A stretch of 64,000 nt of DNA. Origin: Plantago major (Eukaryota; Streptophyta; Magnoliopsida; Lamiales; Plantaginaceae). Position numbers and translations under genes: made by a program. Positions within the stretch are counted from its first letter, which is position 1, and every line of letters begins with the position of its first letter. The notes beneath the pieces were generated by a model, which saw only the letters and a program-made list of their open reading frames with translations, made no database searches and was not told the origin of the DNA. Shown here one piece after another: positions 23,101 through 35,329 of the stretch. The DNA is taken from NCBI GenBank assembly GCA_026545765.1, contig CM048841.1, positions 72,538,217 to 72,602,216 of the forward strand, written 5' to 3'.

Positions 23101-24682
23101 TCAGTCCTTAGGCATCTCCATTAACCCAAGACTATGTCTTAAGGTCAAGAACCGGCTTTCTTGTAGGGGCTTGGTGAAGATATCTGCAAGTTGGTCTTCT
23201 GTGCCAATCTTGAGTATCTCTATATTGCCTTTCTCAACATGTTCTCTGATGAAGTGGTGCCTAACATCAATGTGCTTTGTTCTGGCATGGAACTTGGGGT
23301 TCTGTGTGATTGCAATAGCACTTGTGTTATCACAGAAAATGGGAGTTTTCTCTTCATTGAGTCCATAGTCTCTGAGTTGTTGTTGGATCCACAAAATTTG
23401 TGTTGCACAACAACCAGCAGCAATATATTCAGCCTCTGTGGTAGAGTTACAATTGAGTTTTGCTTTTTGCTAAACCATGAGATAAGTCTAGTTCGGTAAA
23501 CCGACAAGTTCCTGAGGTACTTTTTCTATCAAGCATTGATCCAGCATAATCAGCATCTGAGTAACCAGCCAAACTCAATCCACTTTCTTTAGAATACCAC
23601 AAACCTACATCTACTGTACCTTTCACATACCTTAATATTTTCATAGCAATGTTGTAGTGTGATTGCATTGGATTTGTTTGAAATCTAGCACACACTCCAA
23701 CTGCATATTGAATATCAGTGCCTTGCGATAAGGTAAAGTAGTGAACCTATCAATTTCCTATACTTGTGTTCATCAACACTCTTATCTGATTCAATATAGG
23801 TCATCTTGGTTCCTATGCTCATAGGTATCTTAGCATTCTTTTCAGAAGGCTTAAGATTGAACTTTGTGAGCATGTCTTTTGCATACTTTGTCTGACTAAT
23901 GAATATTCCATCATTGAGTTGCTTGACTTGCAATCCTAGGAAATAGTTCAATTCTCCCATCATGCTCATCTCAAACTTACTTTTCATGAGATTTGCAAAG
24001 TCATCACAAAGTTGCTTGTCCTTAGATCCAAATATAATGTCATCAACATATACTTGAACTAATAGTAGTTTCCCATCATGATTTAAAGTAAATAAAGTTT
24101 TATCAACTTCCCCTTTCTTGAAACCACTTTCCAGAAGGTATTTGGCCAAAGTGTCATACCATGCTCTTGGAGCCTGTTTCAGTCCATATAGAGCTTTCTG
24201 TAGCTTATAGACCATTCTACTTTCTGAGGAAACTTCAAAGCCAGGTGGTTGCTCAACATAGACTTCCTCAGCAAGTTCACCATTTAAGAATGCACTCTTG
24301 ACATCCATCTGATAAACTTTAAAGTCTTTATGAGCTGCAAAGGCCAGAAAGAGTCTTATTTCATCCAATCTGGCAACTGGTGCATATGACTCATCAAAAT
24401 CTAGACCTTCAGTCTTGCTTTATTTCTGGTTATTTCACCAGATTCATTCATCTTGTTTCTGAAAACCCACTTAGTTCTAATCACAGATATTCCTTCTACA
24501 AATGGAACTAGTTTCCAGACTTTGTTTCTCTCAAACTGATCCAACTCTTCTTGCATTGCAGAGATCCAGTCTTGGTCTCTTAATGCTTCTTCTATAGTTT
24601 TAGGTTCAATGTTTGAGATGAAACATCCAAAGAGAGAATTAGCATTCTCATCTAGTCCTAACACCTTGATTGATTGGTCCAA
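23101..24682 (-). pseudogene. Copia reverse transcriptase and RNase H
   Basis: RVT_2-type reverse transcriptase: WISAMQEELDQFERNKVWKL, KWVFRNKMNESGEI, then [33 protein letters not shown] and the catalytic YVDDIIFGS. RNase H follows: LRYVKGTVDVGLWYSKES, GYSDADYAGSMLDRKSTSG, then KTPIFCDNTSAIAITQNP and ARTKHIDVRHHFIREHV. The C-terminus reads DQLADIFTKPL. It is part of the gag-pol polyprotein that copies the element's RNA. Frameshifts occur near 24385, 23700 and 23450, so no continuous product is possible. Family identity is very strong. Confidence 0.93.
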
Positions 24683-24748
24683 TCACATCTTTTGCAGGAT
24701 GATCCTTGATCCATCTCATCATGGGTTTAGGGCTAGTAGGGTCAACAT

Positions 24749-26161
24749 CTATGTGATCTGAATGTGAATCACTATGATTATGACTTGATACTCTTCAGTA
24801 TCTGTGACATTTTGCACCTCAGAAGGGCGGTGAATGTCTGACACTTGCTCAGTGTGAGAGCTTTCTGGGACATGCCTGTCAGAGAGGTCATTTCCAGAGT
24901 TAGCTCTCTGATGAACATCTTCAGTTTCCATTTCTGGAATTCTCATAGGAAATTCTTCATCATGTTTGAGAATCATCTGGTTGTTACTAGGCATTTCATG
25001 CTTTTCTTCGTCAGAGTCATCCTCTCTTTCCACAATGATGTTTTTCCTTTCTGAGGGTTCTTCTTCAGAATCCTTTATCATTAGTTCCTTGAACCTTTAC
25101 GAGTTCATCAGCAAGGGGTGTTTTCTTGCTTCCTTCATAGAATACAACATGAACTGATTCTTCAATCTTCTTTGTTATTTTGTTGTAAACTCTATATGCT
25201 TTGCTATTCATAGAATAACCAAGAAACACACCTTCATCTGCCTTTGGTTGAAATGTTCTTAGATACTCTTTTCCATTGTTAAGAACAAAACATCTACAAC
25301 CAAACACTTTCAGATGTTTGATATTAGGGGGTCTACCAACCAAGAGTTCATAGGGGGTCTTGTCATGGTATTTGTTTATCAAACATCCATTACGAGTGTA
25401 GCATCTTTGTGTTTCAACCCAATAAACTTCACTTATTTCGATGTCACCAAAGATTGTCCTTCTTTGCTTCTTTAAGGGTTCTATTTTTCCTTTACGCAAC
25501 ACCATTTTGTTGTGGCGTTCTCCTGAGGAAAAGTTGGTGTTGTATACCTTTGCTGGTACAAAACTCCTTTATGTACTGGTTGACAAACTCAATACCATGG
25601 TCTGTTCTGATTGTAGATACCTTGTCATTTTTCATGACTTCAAGCTTATTCAGCAAGTTTGGTATCTCCACCCTAGCATCAGATTTGTGCTTCAGAAAGA
25701 CAACCCAAGTGAATCTTGAGAAGTCATCTACAACAACCAGACCATACTTCTTTCCTGCATAACTAGTTACAGATGATTCAAAAATATCCATGTGTAATAG
25801 TTGCAGTGGTCTAACACTAGAGTGTCTGGTTTTGGACTTGAAAGAGATCTTGGATTGTTTCCCCATCGGCAAGTGAGCAGATACCATCCTTTACGAAAGA
25901 TGTTTTGGGAAGGCCAACTAACTCTTTCTTGGCAAGTTTGTTCAGAGTTTTGAAATTCAAGTGACTCATTCTTTTGTGCCATAACCAGTGCTCTTCTGTG
26001 TGACCTGATTGACTCACCATGAGACATTCTTCAGTTGTGGCAAATGCCCAATCGGCAACATAAAGACTGCCTTTCCGCCAAGCAACCAAGACTGCGCTTT
26101 GACTCATTGTCAATAAGTTTGCGATACTGCTTTGAATTTCACGTGAATCCCTTATTCGCAA
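24749..26161 (-). pseudogene. Copia integrase with GAG-pre-integrase domain
   Basis: The pre-integrase zinc region LWHKRMSHLNFKTLNKLAKK is followed by the rve core with its catalytic acids in LLHMDIFESS, STIRTDHGIEF and the region after TPQQNG; a frameshift falls right at the third acid. The integrase C-terminal part reads PYELLVGRPPNIKHLKVFGC and GVFLGYSMNSKAYRVYN. A long acidic spacer (24749-25081) joins it to reverse transcriptase, as is common in Sireviruses. The normal role is insertion of element cDNA. Three frames are needed to cover it, so it is dead. Confidence 0.92.
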
Positions 26162-26188
26162 ACTGGCTCATGCTAAATAGATTATATT

Positions 26189-26401
26189 TCAAACCTTTAA
26201 CATGTAATACGCGGTGATTGTTAATGATCCCAATTTAGCGTTGTCAGATCCCGAGAGAGGATTTAATTCTCCTCCAAGCCGTCGATGTCCGGTCCATGTT
26301 TGCAAGCTTTGTAGTTGACAGATTTGCTTTGTCTCTGTCATGTGCTTTCCGCATCCACTATCAAATAGCCATTGAGCCTTAGTCCAAGAGGCGTTCTGCA
26401 C
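26189..26401 (-). pseudogene. Copia aspartic protease
   Basis: QWLFDSGCGKHMTETK contains the DSG active site and the HMT motif of Copia proteases. It sits between gag and integrase. The fragment is short and out of frame with its neighbours. Confidence 0.88.
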
Positions 26402-27062
26402 AAAACAGGAAATAGGAGTTAGGTTCTTGCCTCAGAGATAGAACCATTTAGACTAAACATTCTTCCAGTAGGAATTCACATTTTAGTGAATTTCTTGGGA
26501 GTTTGTTTTTGTCTAACTTGATCAGAAGGAGATGCAATAAAATCAGTAATTTTGATCTCAATCTTCCTTCTTGGGGTGTTTCTAGGTGTTTCCTTTGGTG
26601 CTTTACGGACCACGGTTTACGGGTTGCTTTTGACAAACTTAGCCTTTCCGGCGTGTTCCTTCTAGCTCTGGCATTCGTTTTTTCGGTGGCTTGAGATTTC
26701 TTCCACTTCTATTTCGTGCAATATCACCTTCGCCATTGTTCTTGTCCTTCCTTATATTGTTGCAGAAGGACCTTTCCAATAGCACGATAGCCAATGCCAT
26801 TTCGAACACCTTTGGCTTTCTGAATGCGCTCTTCAGAAGCCTTACTAGTTTCTGCACCATCTTTATTTTCATAAAATGGTACAGTAGAGAATTTGCCTAT
26901 TCCAGCAATTCTTCCTTTCCTAGTAATGTAGCAATGTGGATGGTTGCATGTCTGAGGGTTGTGTTTCTTTTCAGAAACCTTATCCACATGTTTCTTGTGA
27001 ACTTGTTGTTCTTTCAAAGGCTGGGTTGCAACTCGTTTTCCTTTGTCAACTACCCTAACTTT

Positions 27063-27734
27063 CTAACCAATGCTATAGGTGGTTGAAGAATCATTCTGTT
27101 GACTTTTTACAAAGGTCAACTTTTCATCACTCTTCTTCAGAGGAGATGAATTACTTGATTGTTCATCAAGTCCAAGTCCACCTTTCTCAGAGGGATCTCT
27201 CAGATAGGATTGAACCTCAGTGAGAGTGTCACTAGCCTTTGCATAAGATTCGAAGGATAGCTCTTTCTTTCTGAGTTCTTCATTCTCAGAAAGCAGCTTC
27301 ATCATTTTCTTATTAAGTTCATCCAAGGCTAGTTTGTGAGAATTTTCATTCTCAGATATCTGAGCTTTCAGAAAGGCTATTTCAGCATTCTTGTTCTCAG
27401 ATACTATGGTTAGCTCAGAAACCTCTTTTTCAAGAGTTTCTTTGCTTTCCTCTAGAATTCTGGTTTTGGATTGTGCTTCCAGAAATTCTTTCTCATAACG
27501 ATCCAATTCACTCTTGACCAACTCCAGATCATCACTCTCATAGTACAGAAATTGTGAATTGTTAGTTACCTCATCAGCCATAAGACATATTTCAATGTTG
27601 GAGATGTCTGGACCAGCAATCTCAGCAATTCCACACATTTCATTCTTCTTAAGGCCGAAGTCGATTACATCGTGGGTGATTCCACACAATTCTGGTGATG
27701 GTAGGTTTGAGTCATTTGAATGAATCTGTCTCAA
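27063..27734 (-). pseudogene. Copia gag-protease linker with coiled coil
   Basis: A 223-codon frame with predicted heptads (YESDDLELVKSELDRYEKEF and KEVSELTIVSENKNAEIAFL) lies between the zinc knuckle and the protease. A long coiled coil here fits Sirevirus gag polyproteins. No catalytic motif is present. Confidence 0.65.
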
Positions 27735-27837
27735 TGTCTAGAGCATCAAGTTGAATTTGAATCTTCTTCCTTTCTTCAGTCAGTAAGGCCCTTTGATTTC
27801 TCTTGAAATTTATTCTGTCCTTCTTGTCACCTGTCTT

Positions 27838-28893
27838 GAGCTTGTTTAAAGCAGGACAATCTCTCTTGAAGTGACCAGGCTTTTGACAATAGAAGCAGAT
27901 ATCATTTCCTATTTCTGCAGCTTCAGTACTAACACCTTTCTGAATGGGGGGTGTTCAAAGAGTTGTTCATTTGTATGTTCTTGTACTGATGATAGTTTGG
28001 GCCAAGATGCTTTTTCAGCTTTTCTTTAGCTTTTCTTCTCTCAATCTCTTGACTCACAAATTTCTTCATGTGTCTTACTGCAAGAGCATTTTCTTCAGAT
28101 GCATCTTTGGTATCCTTCTTTTCAGAAGTACCTTGAGAAACTAGAGCAACACTTTGCAACTTTTAATTGTTTGTTCTCTCCGAGTTGTCTCATAGTCTCT
28201 GATGTAAGATGAGAGAAGAGCTCTACTGGAGTAATATTTGGCATCCCTTGGTTGAAATAAAAGAACTTAGTGTGCTCCCAGTTGTGATTGAGACTTCTGA
28301 CAATAGTCTTAATCTTTTCTGGCTGAGAGTATCTATTGCTTTCTCCAAGTGCAGCCATATCACTCATTAGGGTAGTAAACCTGAAATCAAGTTCTTCCAG
28401 AGTTTCAGTGGGACCTTGTTTGAAGTTTTGGAACTTTAATTTAAGAACTTTGAACTTGTTTTCCATGGTTTTCTCAGTTCCGGCACAGATTTCTTCAATC
28501 AATTGCCAGGCAACTTTTGCCGTTTTAGCACCCCCACAGTTTACACTGTATGTGCTCAGGTGTCGATCTGATGATGATATTACGAGCTTGACCATCCAAT
28601 CTGTGTCTCGTGGCATCTTCAGATGTCCAGAGCTCTCTTGGCTTGTCTTCATACATAATGCTTCCACGAGCAACACGACCACTATCACTAGCAGCCGCAT
28701 CCTCGCTTCCATCTTCCTTGTCTGAGGCTTTTCTTCCATCAGACACCTCGATGCTGTTTGAGTTGTGCGATTTTGATAGGCCCTTCATTGATGACATAGA
28801 TCATCTCATCACTAATGGCCTCGGATGGAGCATCATGTTGTTCTTCCATCTCTCGTAGTTTTACGGCTTGAGCGGTGCATCACTCAGAGACAT
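27838..28893 (-). pseudogene. Copia gag with CCHC zinc knuckle
   Basis: The likely start at 28893 (MSLSDAP) is followed by NYERWKNNMMLH, a charged segment around EDGSEDAAASDSGRVARGS, and the gag core AKVAWQLIEEICAGTEKTME, LEELDFRFTTLMSDMAALGE. A CCHC knuckle CFYCQKPGHFKRDC lies at 27856-27897. Gag packages element RNA into virus-like particles. A stop near the start, plus frameshifts at about 28560 and 28130, break it. The charged segment is also present in the chimeric copy at 41520-41870, so it is a family feature. Confidence 0.88.
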
Positions 28894-28996
28894 ACCTGCA
28901 CACTCAACACACAAATTATAGAGTCCTCAGAAAGAGACAAAGTTCCTTCACCTATCTGGGGATCTAGGTTCAGTGCAGAAGGCTTGTGAACCTCTT

Positions 28997-29008
28997 GCTC
29001 TGATACCA
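28997..29008 (-). other. Primer binding site (initiator tRNA-Met type)
   Basis: Minus strand TGGTATCAGAGC, two bases inside the 5' LTR. This is the common tRNA-Met primer site of plant Copia elements. Confidence 0.9.
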
Positions 29009-29010
29009 CT

Positions 29011-30439
29011 TGTTGGTCCAGATAACGGCTAAGTAAAAGACTTGGGGGGGGGGGGGGGTGAATAGTCTTTTAAAACTTTTGTCGATAAACACAGTTTCTC
29101 AGAAACCTGGGGGTTTCTGATACTTAAATTCAGAGCGAGGAAGACTTTAAGATAGGTAAGTGTAGAAACAATAAGTATGTGTGTGTGCTTTGCTGAAATG
29201 TAAATACAGAAAGGTAAATGACACATCAAGTATAGTGGTATCTGGAGGTGGCGTAATCCTCCAACTAATCCACTTCAGTCTTTCTGAGACCTAGAATTCA
29301 CTAGAACAGATAATTGAGTTCACCTTATAATAATCCTATTCTAAGATTCCTAAACAAATGGTTCCCAACCAAATGTTCCCCCTGAGTTATTCCCCAGCTC
29401 CTAGAGCTAAGTACTTCCTCTACTCAAATAACCTTGGAGTTATTCCTTGATTTCCCAAATCAAGTACTTCCTCTACTCCACGCCTTGATGGTGTTGGTTA
29501 TAAGGTTTGTCAGAGAGGCTTCTCGTATAACTTTTCAGTTATGTTTTCAGAGAGCCTAATAGAACAAGACTACTTAATACACTTATTCAGTGGATGGCAG
29601 TCTGCTCTTTACTGACCCAAGTAATTGATGTCCATTCTGGAGAATGAGCTTCATAAAGGGTATCTGATAGTTCAACTCTTTCACGAATAACAATCTCTTG
29701 TTAAGGTTCAGGACAACTTAGAACTACTAGTGATTCTTCGAGCAACAGAGAGCTTTCAGAAAGGGTAGTAGAGTGCTTGAGAGAATACTTTGCTTGATGG
29801 TAAGTTTGCAAGATAGATCGTTCTAAGGTATATTTCTCAGCATCTAAGTGTGTGATATATATAGATGAATTTGAGAGTTGTTGGAATGATATCCGTTAGA
29901 CACAATTCAAATTCAGTCCATACTTATCTTGAAATGAGTACTCAGAAGTCCTTGTCTCATTTCTCAGAGAGGACTGTGCTTCAGCGGCTTTTCTACCGAT
30001 GCAATTAATGCACTTGTACTATTTCTTGTCATGTAGTCTTCAACGGATACATGACCCTTTCTGATGGCTTGCATGCTCCATATTCATGATGTCATATGTC
30101 CAGAATCATATTTCAAAAGTATGTAAATACACTTAAGAAAGGATTAAGGAGATAGTCTTTCTGAGTTAGACTAAACCTTGATGTCTTCATAAATCTTGTG
30201 CAATCTTCAGTCTTCTAATCTTTAGAAAAGCTCCATTGCTAGGATTGATCTTCATGGTCTTCTGGAAATAAAAATTACACTCAGAGACCTATAATCCTAA
30301 TACCAGATTTACTAGACTAATCATACTCAGTGATTTCCTCTTTTACAATGTTCAAGTGAACCCAGAGTACTTAATCACCTTTCTGGCTAAGATAAGAACA
30401 TGTGATGAGTGATCAAAATACTAACAGATATTCCTAACA
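29011..30439 (-). repeat. 5' LTR of the Copia element (complete)
   Basis: Plus-strand ends TGTTGGTCCAGATAACGG and GATATTCCTAACA, i.e. TG...CA on both strands. Length 1429 bp. A 15-G run lies at 29044-29058. The complete LTR gives the reference for the truncated ones at 15185 and 42000. Confidence 0.93.
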
Positions 30440-32741
30440 TTTTCTGGCGGCCCAACTGACAAGCAAAGAGATTAAAGAAGCAATTTAGGCTACCCATCCC
30501 ACAAAGGCGCCTGGCCCAGATGGATTATAGGGCTTCTTCTACCAGAATTGTTGGGCTACGGTGGGCCCATCAGTAATTGACTTCATCCAGCAGGCATTTC
30601 GAAATGGTTTCGAGCCTAGCATGTGTGCAGCATATGTGTGTTTAATTCCGAATGTAACGACTACATCTTTGATCTCGGAATATAGACCCATATCTCTTTG
30701 CAATGTACTTTGCAAGTTTATTATGAAGTGTATAACGATGAGGTTAAGAAATTTTATGCCGGATTTAATCTCTCTTTGCCAATCGAGCTTTATACGTGGA
30801 AGAAGTACACAGGATAATGTGTTTGTGATGCAAGAGATTTTGCCTTCTCTCAGGACTAAGCGTAAGAATAAGACAGGATGCATGGTAAGGAAACTAGATT
30901 TGGAGAAGGCGTACGATCGAATTAGATGGGACTTCCTTGAAGAAACTCTAGTTGCTTTCAACTTCCCACGAAATCTTATTCGCATTATTATGTTTTGTGT
31001 GACTAATGCAAAGTCACAATTACTTTGGAATGGAGAACCATTGGAAGAGATTATACATACATGTGGATTACGCCAGGGTGATCCATCGTCCCCGCATCTA
31101 TTTGTGCTTTGTATTGAGCGATTGTCGTACTTGATAAATGAACGAGTATCAAGGAAAAAATGGAATCCCATTTCACCCTGTCGACATGGACCCTCCTCCC
31201 ATATTCTATTTGCTGACGACCTAATATTGATGAGCAAGGCCACCTTAAAGAATGCTCGTGTCATTAAGCGAGTGATTGACTCTTTCTGTACGCATTCAGG
31301 CTTGAATTTAAATCTGGCAAAGTTTAAGGTGTACTTTTCAAGGACTGGTGGTGCGAGTTTGAAATGGGCGATCTCCGATACTCTTGGATTTGGACAGACC
31401 TTGAACTTGGGAAAATACCTGGGAGTCTATTTACGACATGGGAGATTGAGTAGAGCAGATTCTGGTAGACTTATTGATAAGGTAACAACAAGGTATGCGG
31501 GGTGGAAGAAGAGGTTTCTTCAATTGCGGATCGAACAACGTTGATCCAATCAGTTACTACAGCAGTACCGTTACATGATATGCAAGCGGGATGGCTTCCA
31601 GAGCATATATGTGACAGGCTTGATAAATTAAACCGTGATTTCCTCTGGTCGAATGACATTACTTAGCACAAAACTCATCTGGTGGTCTGGAGCAAGTAGT
31701 TCAACCCAAGAAAGTAGGGGGGCTGGGTATTCGAGAAGCCCGTACGAATAATGAGGCTATGTTGGCCAAAGTTGTTTGGAAAACAACAAATAAGGAGAAG
31801 GTTGTTTGGATGGACTTGATACATAAGAAATATCTAAAAGGCCAAAGTATTCTGCATTATTCTACGAAGCCTGGAGATAGCCCAATGTGGAAGGGCGTTG
31901 TGCACATAAACTTAATAAGAACTTTCGGTGGAAAGTTGGAGATGGAGCTACGATCAAATTCTAGCTGGATAGTATAAAGAAACTGGTTTATTCTCGAGGA
32001 TGGATTGGATTGATCGAAGAGATTATGATGTTTCGCTTAATCAAGTATTACTAGATAATGGCGAATGTGATTTTACGGCTCTGCACACAGTAGTACCGCA
32101 TGAATTGGCAGAGGAATTGAAGAATTCTGGTATGCGCCTTTCTGAAGAACAGGATACTCTGATTTGGAATGGTACAACTTCAGGAAAGTTTTCGTGTCAA
32201 TCGGCGTATCAAATACTTCATGAGCAAAATTACCCAAGCCAACCATTGAACAAAGATTGGAATTACTTATGGAAATCCAAGTTGTCAAACAAGATGAAGC
32301 ACTTTCTCTGGCTAGCTAGTCGGGACAGGTTACTTACCATTGTGCATCGACACAAACGCTACATGACTAATGATCCATCATGTGTGCAATGTAATGGAAG
32401 TGAGGAGACTGTATTACACTTATTGCGACATTGTGTAACAGCAAAACGCATCTGGGAGGAGCTAATACCACAACCTGATTTAAGGCGATTCAAGGAATTC
32501 TCGGATAGGGATTGGTTTCGGTTGAACTTACAAGGAAATTTTGCAACGAATCTGAATATGGTTATCTGTTGGCCTGCGGTATTCACTACAACGTTCTGGG
32601 CTTTGTGGAAGTCGAGAAATGCTAAAATATTCAAAGGTAAGCCCGAAACCACACAACTAATTCTTTTCTTGATTAAGCAACAACGCTGTGATTTGGACTA
32701 TAAGATGAATCCGAGAAGCAATTTTCAGAATACTCTACATT

Positions 32742-33917
32742 CACTACAAGAATAACAACTTTTAGGGACTGAATTAATCCGTCGCTAAATAGCGACGAAT
32801 CGCTAGGCTTAGAGACGGAATTTTTTCCGTATAAATCTATCCGTCTCTAATTCGTTGACCAAAAAAAAAAAAAAACTTAAAATTTAGCGACGGATAGGGT
32901 ATCCGTCGCTAAACTACGCAGAAACCCTAATTTATACTTCACTCTCTTCCTCCCATTCTCACTAACCCTTCCTCTTCCTCTCTCCTCTCCCACCACCACT
33001 CCACCACCTCCACCACCACTCCACCACCCCACCACCTCCACCACCACTCCACCACCTCCACCCCACACTCGCCTTCCACCACCACTGCCTCTCCCACCAC
33101 TCCACCTGCCTCGATCTCCACCACCACTCACGGATCCGGCCTTCCACCACCGCCTCTGCCCCACCACCACGCTCCCATATCCACGACCACGACATCTCCA
33201 CTGTCACCCCACCAAACCACACCACCACCACGAGATCCGTCCACCACCATCTCCGACAAAGAAGAAGAAAATGACACTCCAATCTCACTCTCTCCCACCA
33301 CCACGAGATCTCTCCGTCCACCACCATCTCCGACCAGATCCGACGTCATCCAAGATCCAGATCTAGATTTTGTATATTGTATTATTGTAATTTCTTATTA
33401 ATTTTGTAATTTCTTATTTGTATTAATTATTATTAAATGTTGTATATTGTATTATCGAATATTGTATGAAATTGTCGGTTTATCCGTATTGAATAAAATT
33501 ATCAGTTTATGCGTATTGAATAATCGTATACAATAGTCAGTTTATCCGTATTGAATATTCGTATATAATTGTTGGTTTATCCGAATTGAATAAAATTATC
33601 GATTTATCCGTATTGAATATTCGTATAAAATTGTCGAAATATTCGTATTAAAAATAAAAATAAAAAAATAAAAAATACTATTTAGCGACGGATAGTTATC
33701 CGTCGCTAAATAGTGATGCTTTTTGTTTCAGATGGTCAACACTTTATCCGTCGCTAATTAGCGATGGATAAATTAACCATCGCAAAAAAACTAGAGACGA
33801 GCAAAATTGAGACGGGAAGCTATTCGTCGCTAAATCCGTCACTACGGATTTAGCGACGAATCGGGAGGCTTTTAGCGACGGATAAATCCGTCGCTAAAAG
33901 CCTGTTTTTTTGTAATG
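32742..33917. mobile_element. Non-autonomous CACTA (En/Spm-type) element
   Basis: Begins CACTACAAGAATAAC and ends TTTTTTTGTAATG (reverse complement CATTACAAAAA), flanked by the 3-bp duplication ATT (32739-32741 and 33918-33920). Many TAGCGACGGAT / ATCCGTCGCTAAA words in both orientations crowd both subterminal regions, as expected for transposase-binding repeats. No transposase. It lies between the zf-RVT and RNase H parts of LINE-2. Confidence 0.9.
32980..33335. repeat. CCACCACC-rich low-complexity tract
   Basis: About 350 bp dominated by CCACCA and CTCC words inside the CACTA element. It leaves long open frames on the minus strand that encode only Gly/Val/Trp runs, so I treat it as simple-sequence DNA. 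Confidence 0.8.
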
Positions 33918-34447
33918 ATTGGGCTAAACCACCAACCACTTGGAAGAAGCTAAATGTGGATGTGAGTTGTTTACCTCAACAAAACAATGGAGCCATTGGC
34001 TGCGTCTTGCGAGATGACGGCGAACAATGGGTGTGGGGCTTCGCTGCTCGAGTATGCCAACCAACAGTCAATGAGACAGAATTAAAGAGTTTACTCAAAG
34101 GTTTGGATATTGCGTGGGAGCATCGTATCCCCAAATTGCAGGTTGAAGTCGATTCAGAAATGATCTTCGACTGGATGACAGAGAATGCAAGCCCACCGGC
34201 TGAACTGGAGGATCGAGTACATAAGTGCAAAGCTTTATTGCGTAACCCATGGGAGATAGAGCTGAAGAAGATAGATAGAAAAGCTAATACTTGTGCTGAT
34301 CACTTAGCAAGTTAGGTTACAATTGTGAGGGCGAAGGGAAGTTATGGCTTTCCCCACCAATTTCTGTAATCCCAATTTTGGGCATGGACAATGGCTTCTA
34401 AGCCTAATGCAAGTCTTTTCTTACCCAAAAAAAAAAAAAAAAAAAAA

Positions 34448-34719
34448 GGCAGGGAGATTCGGTTCAACTGCGATTCGGTATGCACACCGGTCCGAAAATT
34501 CAGAAAAATCCGCCACCGGGTAAATCGGTTAAAACCCGGTACAAAACTCGTTAATTTTTTTTCAAAAAAAAAGATTTAATTTGATCTAAATCAAAATTCC
34601 TGCCAAAGTCTTGGAAAAGGTAAGATTTTCCTAAAAGATAGGAAAGTCGAGGTTTTTTTATGGTTTTTCGCAGTTTTTAGGTTTTAAGTCCCGAATCGAG
34701 TTTCTTATAAAAACGCCGC
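34448..34719. other. Left flank of repeat region, no gene seen
   Basis: Begins at the LINE-2 poly(A). Contains ACCGGT and CGGTT-type words (ATTCGGTTCAACTGCGATTCG) reminiscent of those at 36480-36530 near the other side of the repeat region. An enclosing element is possible, but no clear inverted ends were found. Confidence 0.4.
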
Positions 34720-34965
34720 GACACACATTTTCGTTATGCTTTTAATAGATTTTGTTATGGTTTTAAGTTGTTAGCATTGAAAGTTATAGTTACAGTTTTA
34801 ACCTATTTTGTTAATGTTTTAAGAGATGATGTGATGGTTTTAATGCGTCGGTATTGTATGTTTCAATTATAGTTTTAACCTCTTTTGTTAATTTTTTAAT
34901 AGACGGTGTGATGGTTCTAAGAAGCTACATGATAGTTTTAAGATGACTTGTTATAGTTTTAAGTG
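34720..34965. repeat. Diverged GTTTTAA-rich repeats, opposite orientation to the array
   Basis: Two or more units share AGTTTTAACCT(A/C)TTTTGTTAAT with a spacing near 110 bp. The sense is the reverse complement of TTAAAACTATAAC words in the array at 35330-36040, giving an overall inverted layout. Confidence 0.55.
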
Positions 34966-35329
34966 ACAATCAAACATCATTAAACCACCATTAAACGAGG
35001 CTAAAAGTTTCATGGATGCCATTAAAACATCAATAAACAAGCTTTAGAATAAGCTACTTGAAACATTCAGTCATCCAAATGTTTTAAAGCATCTATTCTC
35101 ATAGGAAAAAATTACAATAAACGTTCATTCGGTGTTTTTTTATGCAAATGCAAACTGAGTTGTTTAAATAGGTTTTTTCGATTAAACTTGTTGGCGAACT
35201 TTGAGTTCCTGCCTTTTGTTGCTTGTGCTTGTTGCTTCAATACTGCAGTGACACCTTTGAGAGACCTATCATCAAACTCGATGTTATAATCCGTGTTTGC
35301 TTAAAACATTCACTAACTAGGTTAAAACC

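Larger units (their letters stand above)
15185..30439 (-). mobile_element. Sirevirus-like Copia retrotransposon, nearly complete, minus strand
   Basis: Order on the minus strand: 5' LTR (29011-30439), tRNA-Met-type primer site, gag with a CCHC knuckle, protease, integrase, reverse transcriptase, RNase H, then a further coding region of about 5.3 kb, polypurine tract and 3' LTR (15185-16576). The PR-IN-RT-RH order is diagnostic of Copia. A long LTR and an extra ORF after pol fit the Sirevirus (SIRE/Maximus) group. The two LTRs differ by only a few percent by eye, so insertion was fairly recent, but frameshifts and stops in pol make it non-autonomous. The 3' LTR lacks its outer end, starting at the G tract. 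The right flank is LINE-2. Confidence 0.88.
30440..34447 (+). mobile_element. LINE-2 (RT to RNase H, poly(A)), split by a CACTA element
   Basis: Starts abruptly after the Copia 5' LTR within the RT N-terminus (KAPGPDG, with stops). It continues with EYRPISLCNVLCKFIMK, RKLDLEKAYDRIRWDFLEET, GLRQGDPSSPHLF, the catalytic ILFADDLIL, and GKYLGVYLRHGR. A zf-RVT region follows (LWKSKLSNKMKHFLWLASRD) and, after the CACTA insertion, RNase H (LNVDVSCLPQQNNGAIGCVL; EVDSEMIFDWM) and a 21-A tail at 34427-34447. It is an L1-type LINE with a 327-codon RT frame that is almost intact; other parts carry frameshifts. Its 5' half is absent from the other side of the Copia element. Confidence 0.92.

Noticed and set aside
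32877..33349. Several long minus-strand frames rich in Gly, Val and Trp
   Set aside because: They are translations of the CCACCACC simple-sequence tract in the CACTA element.
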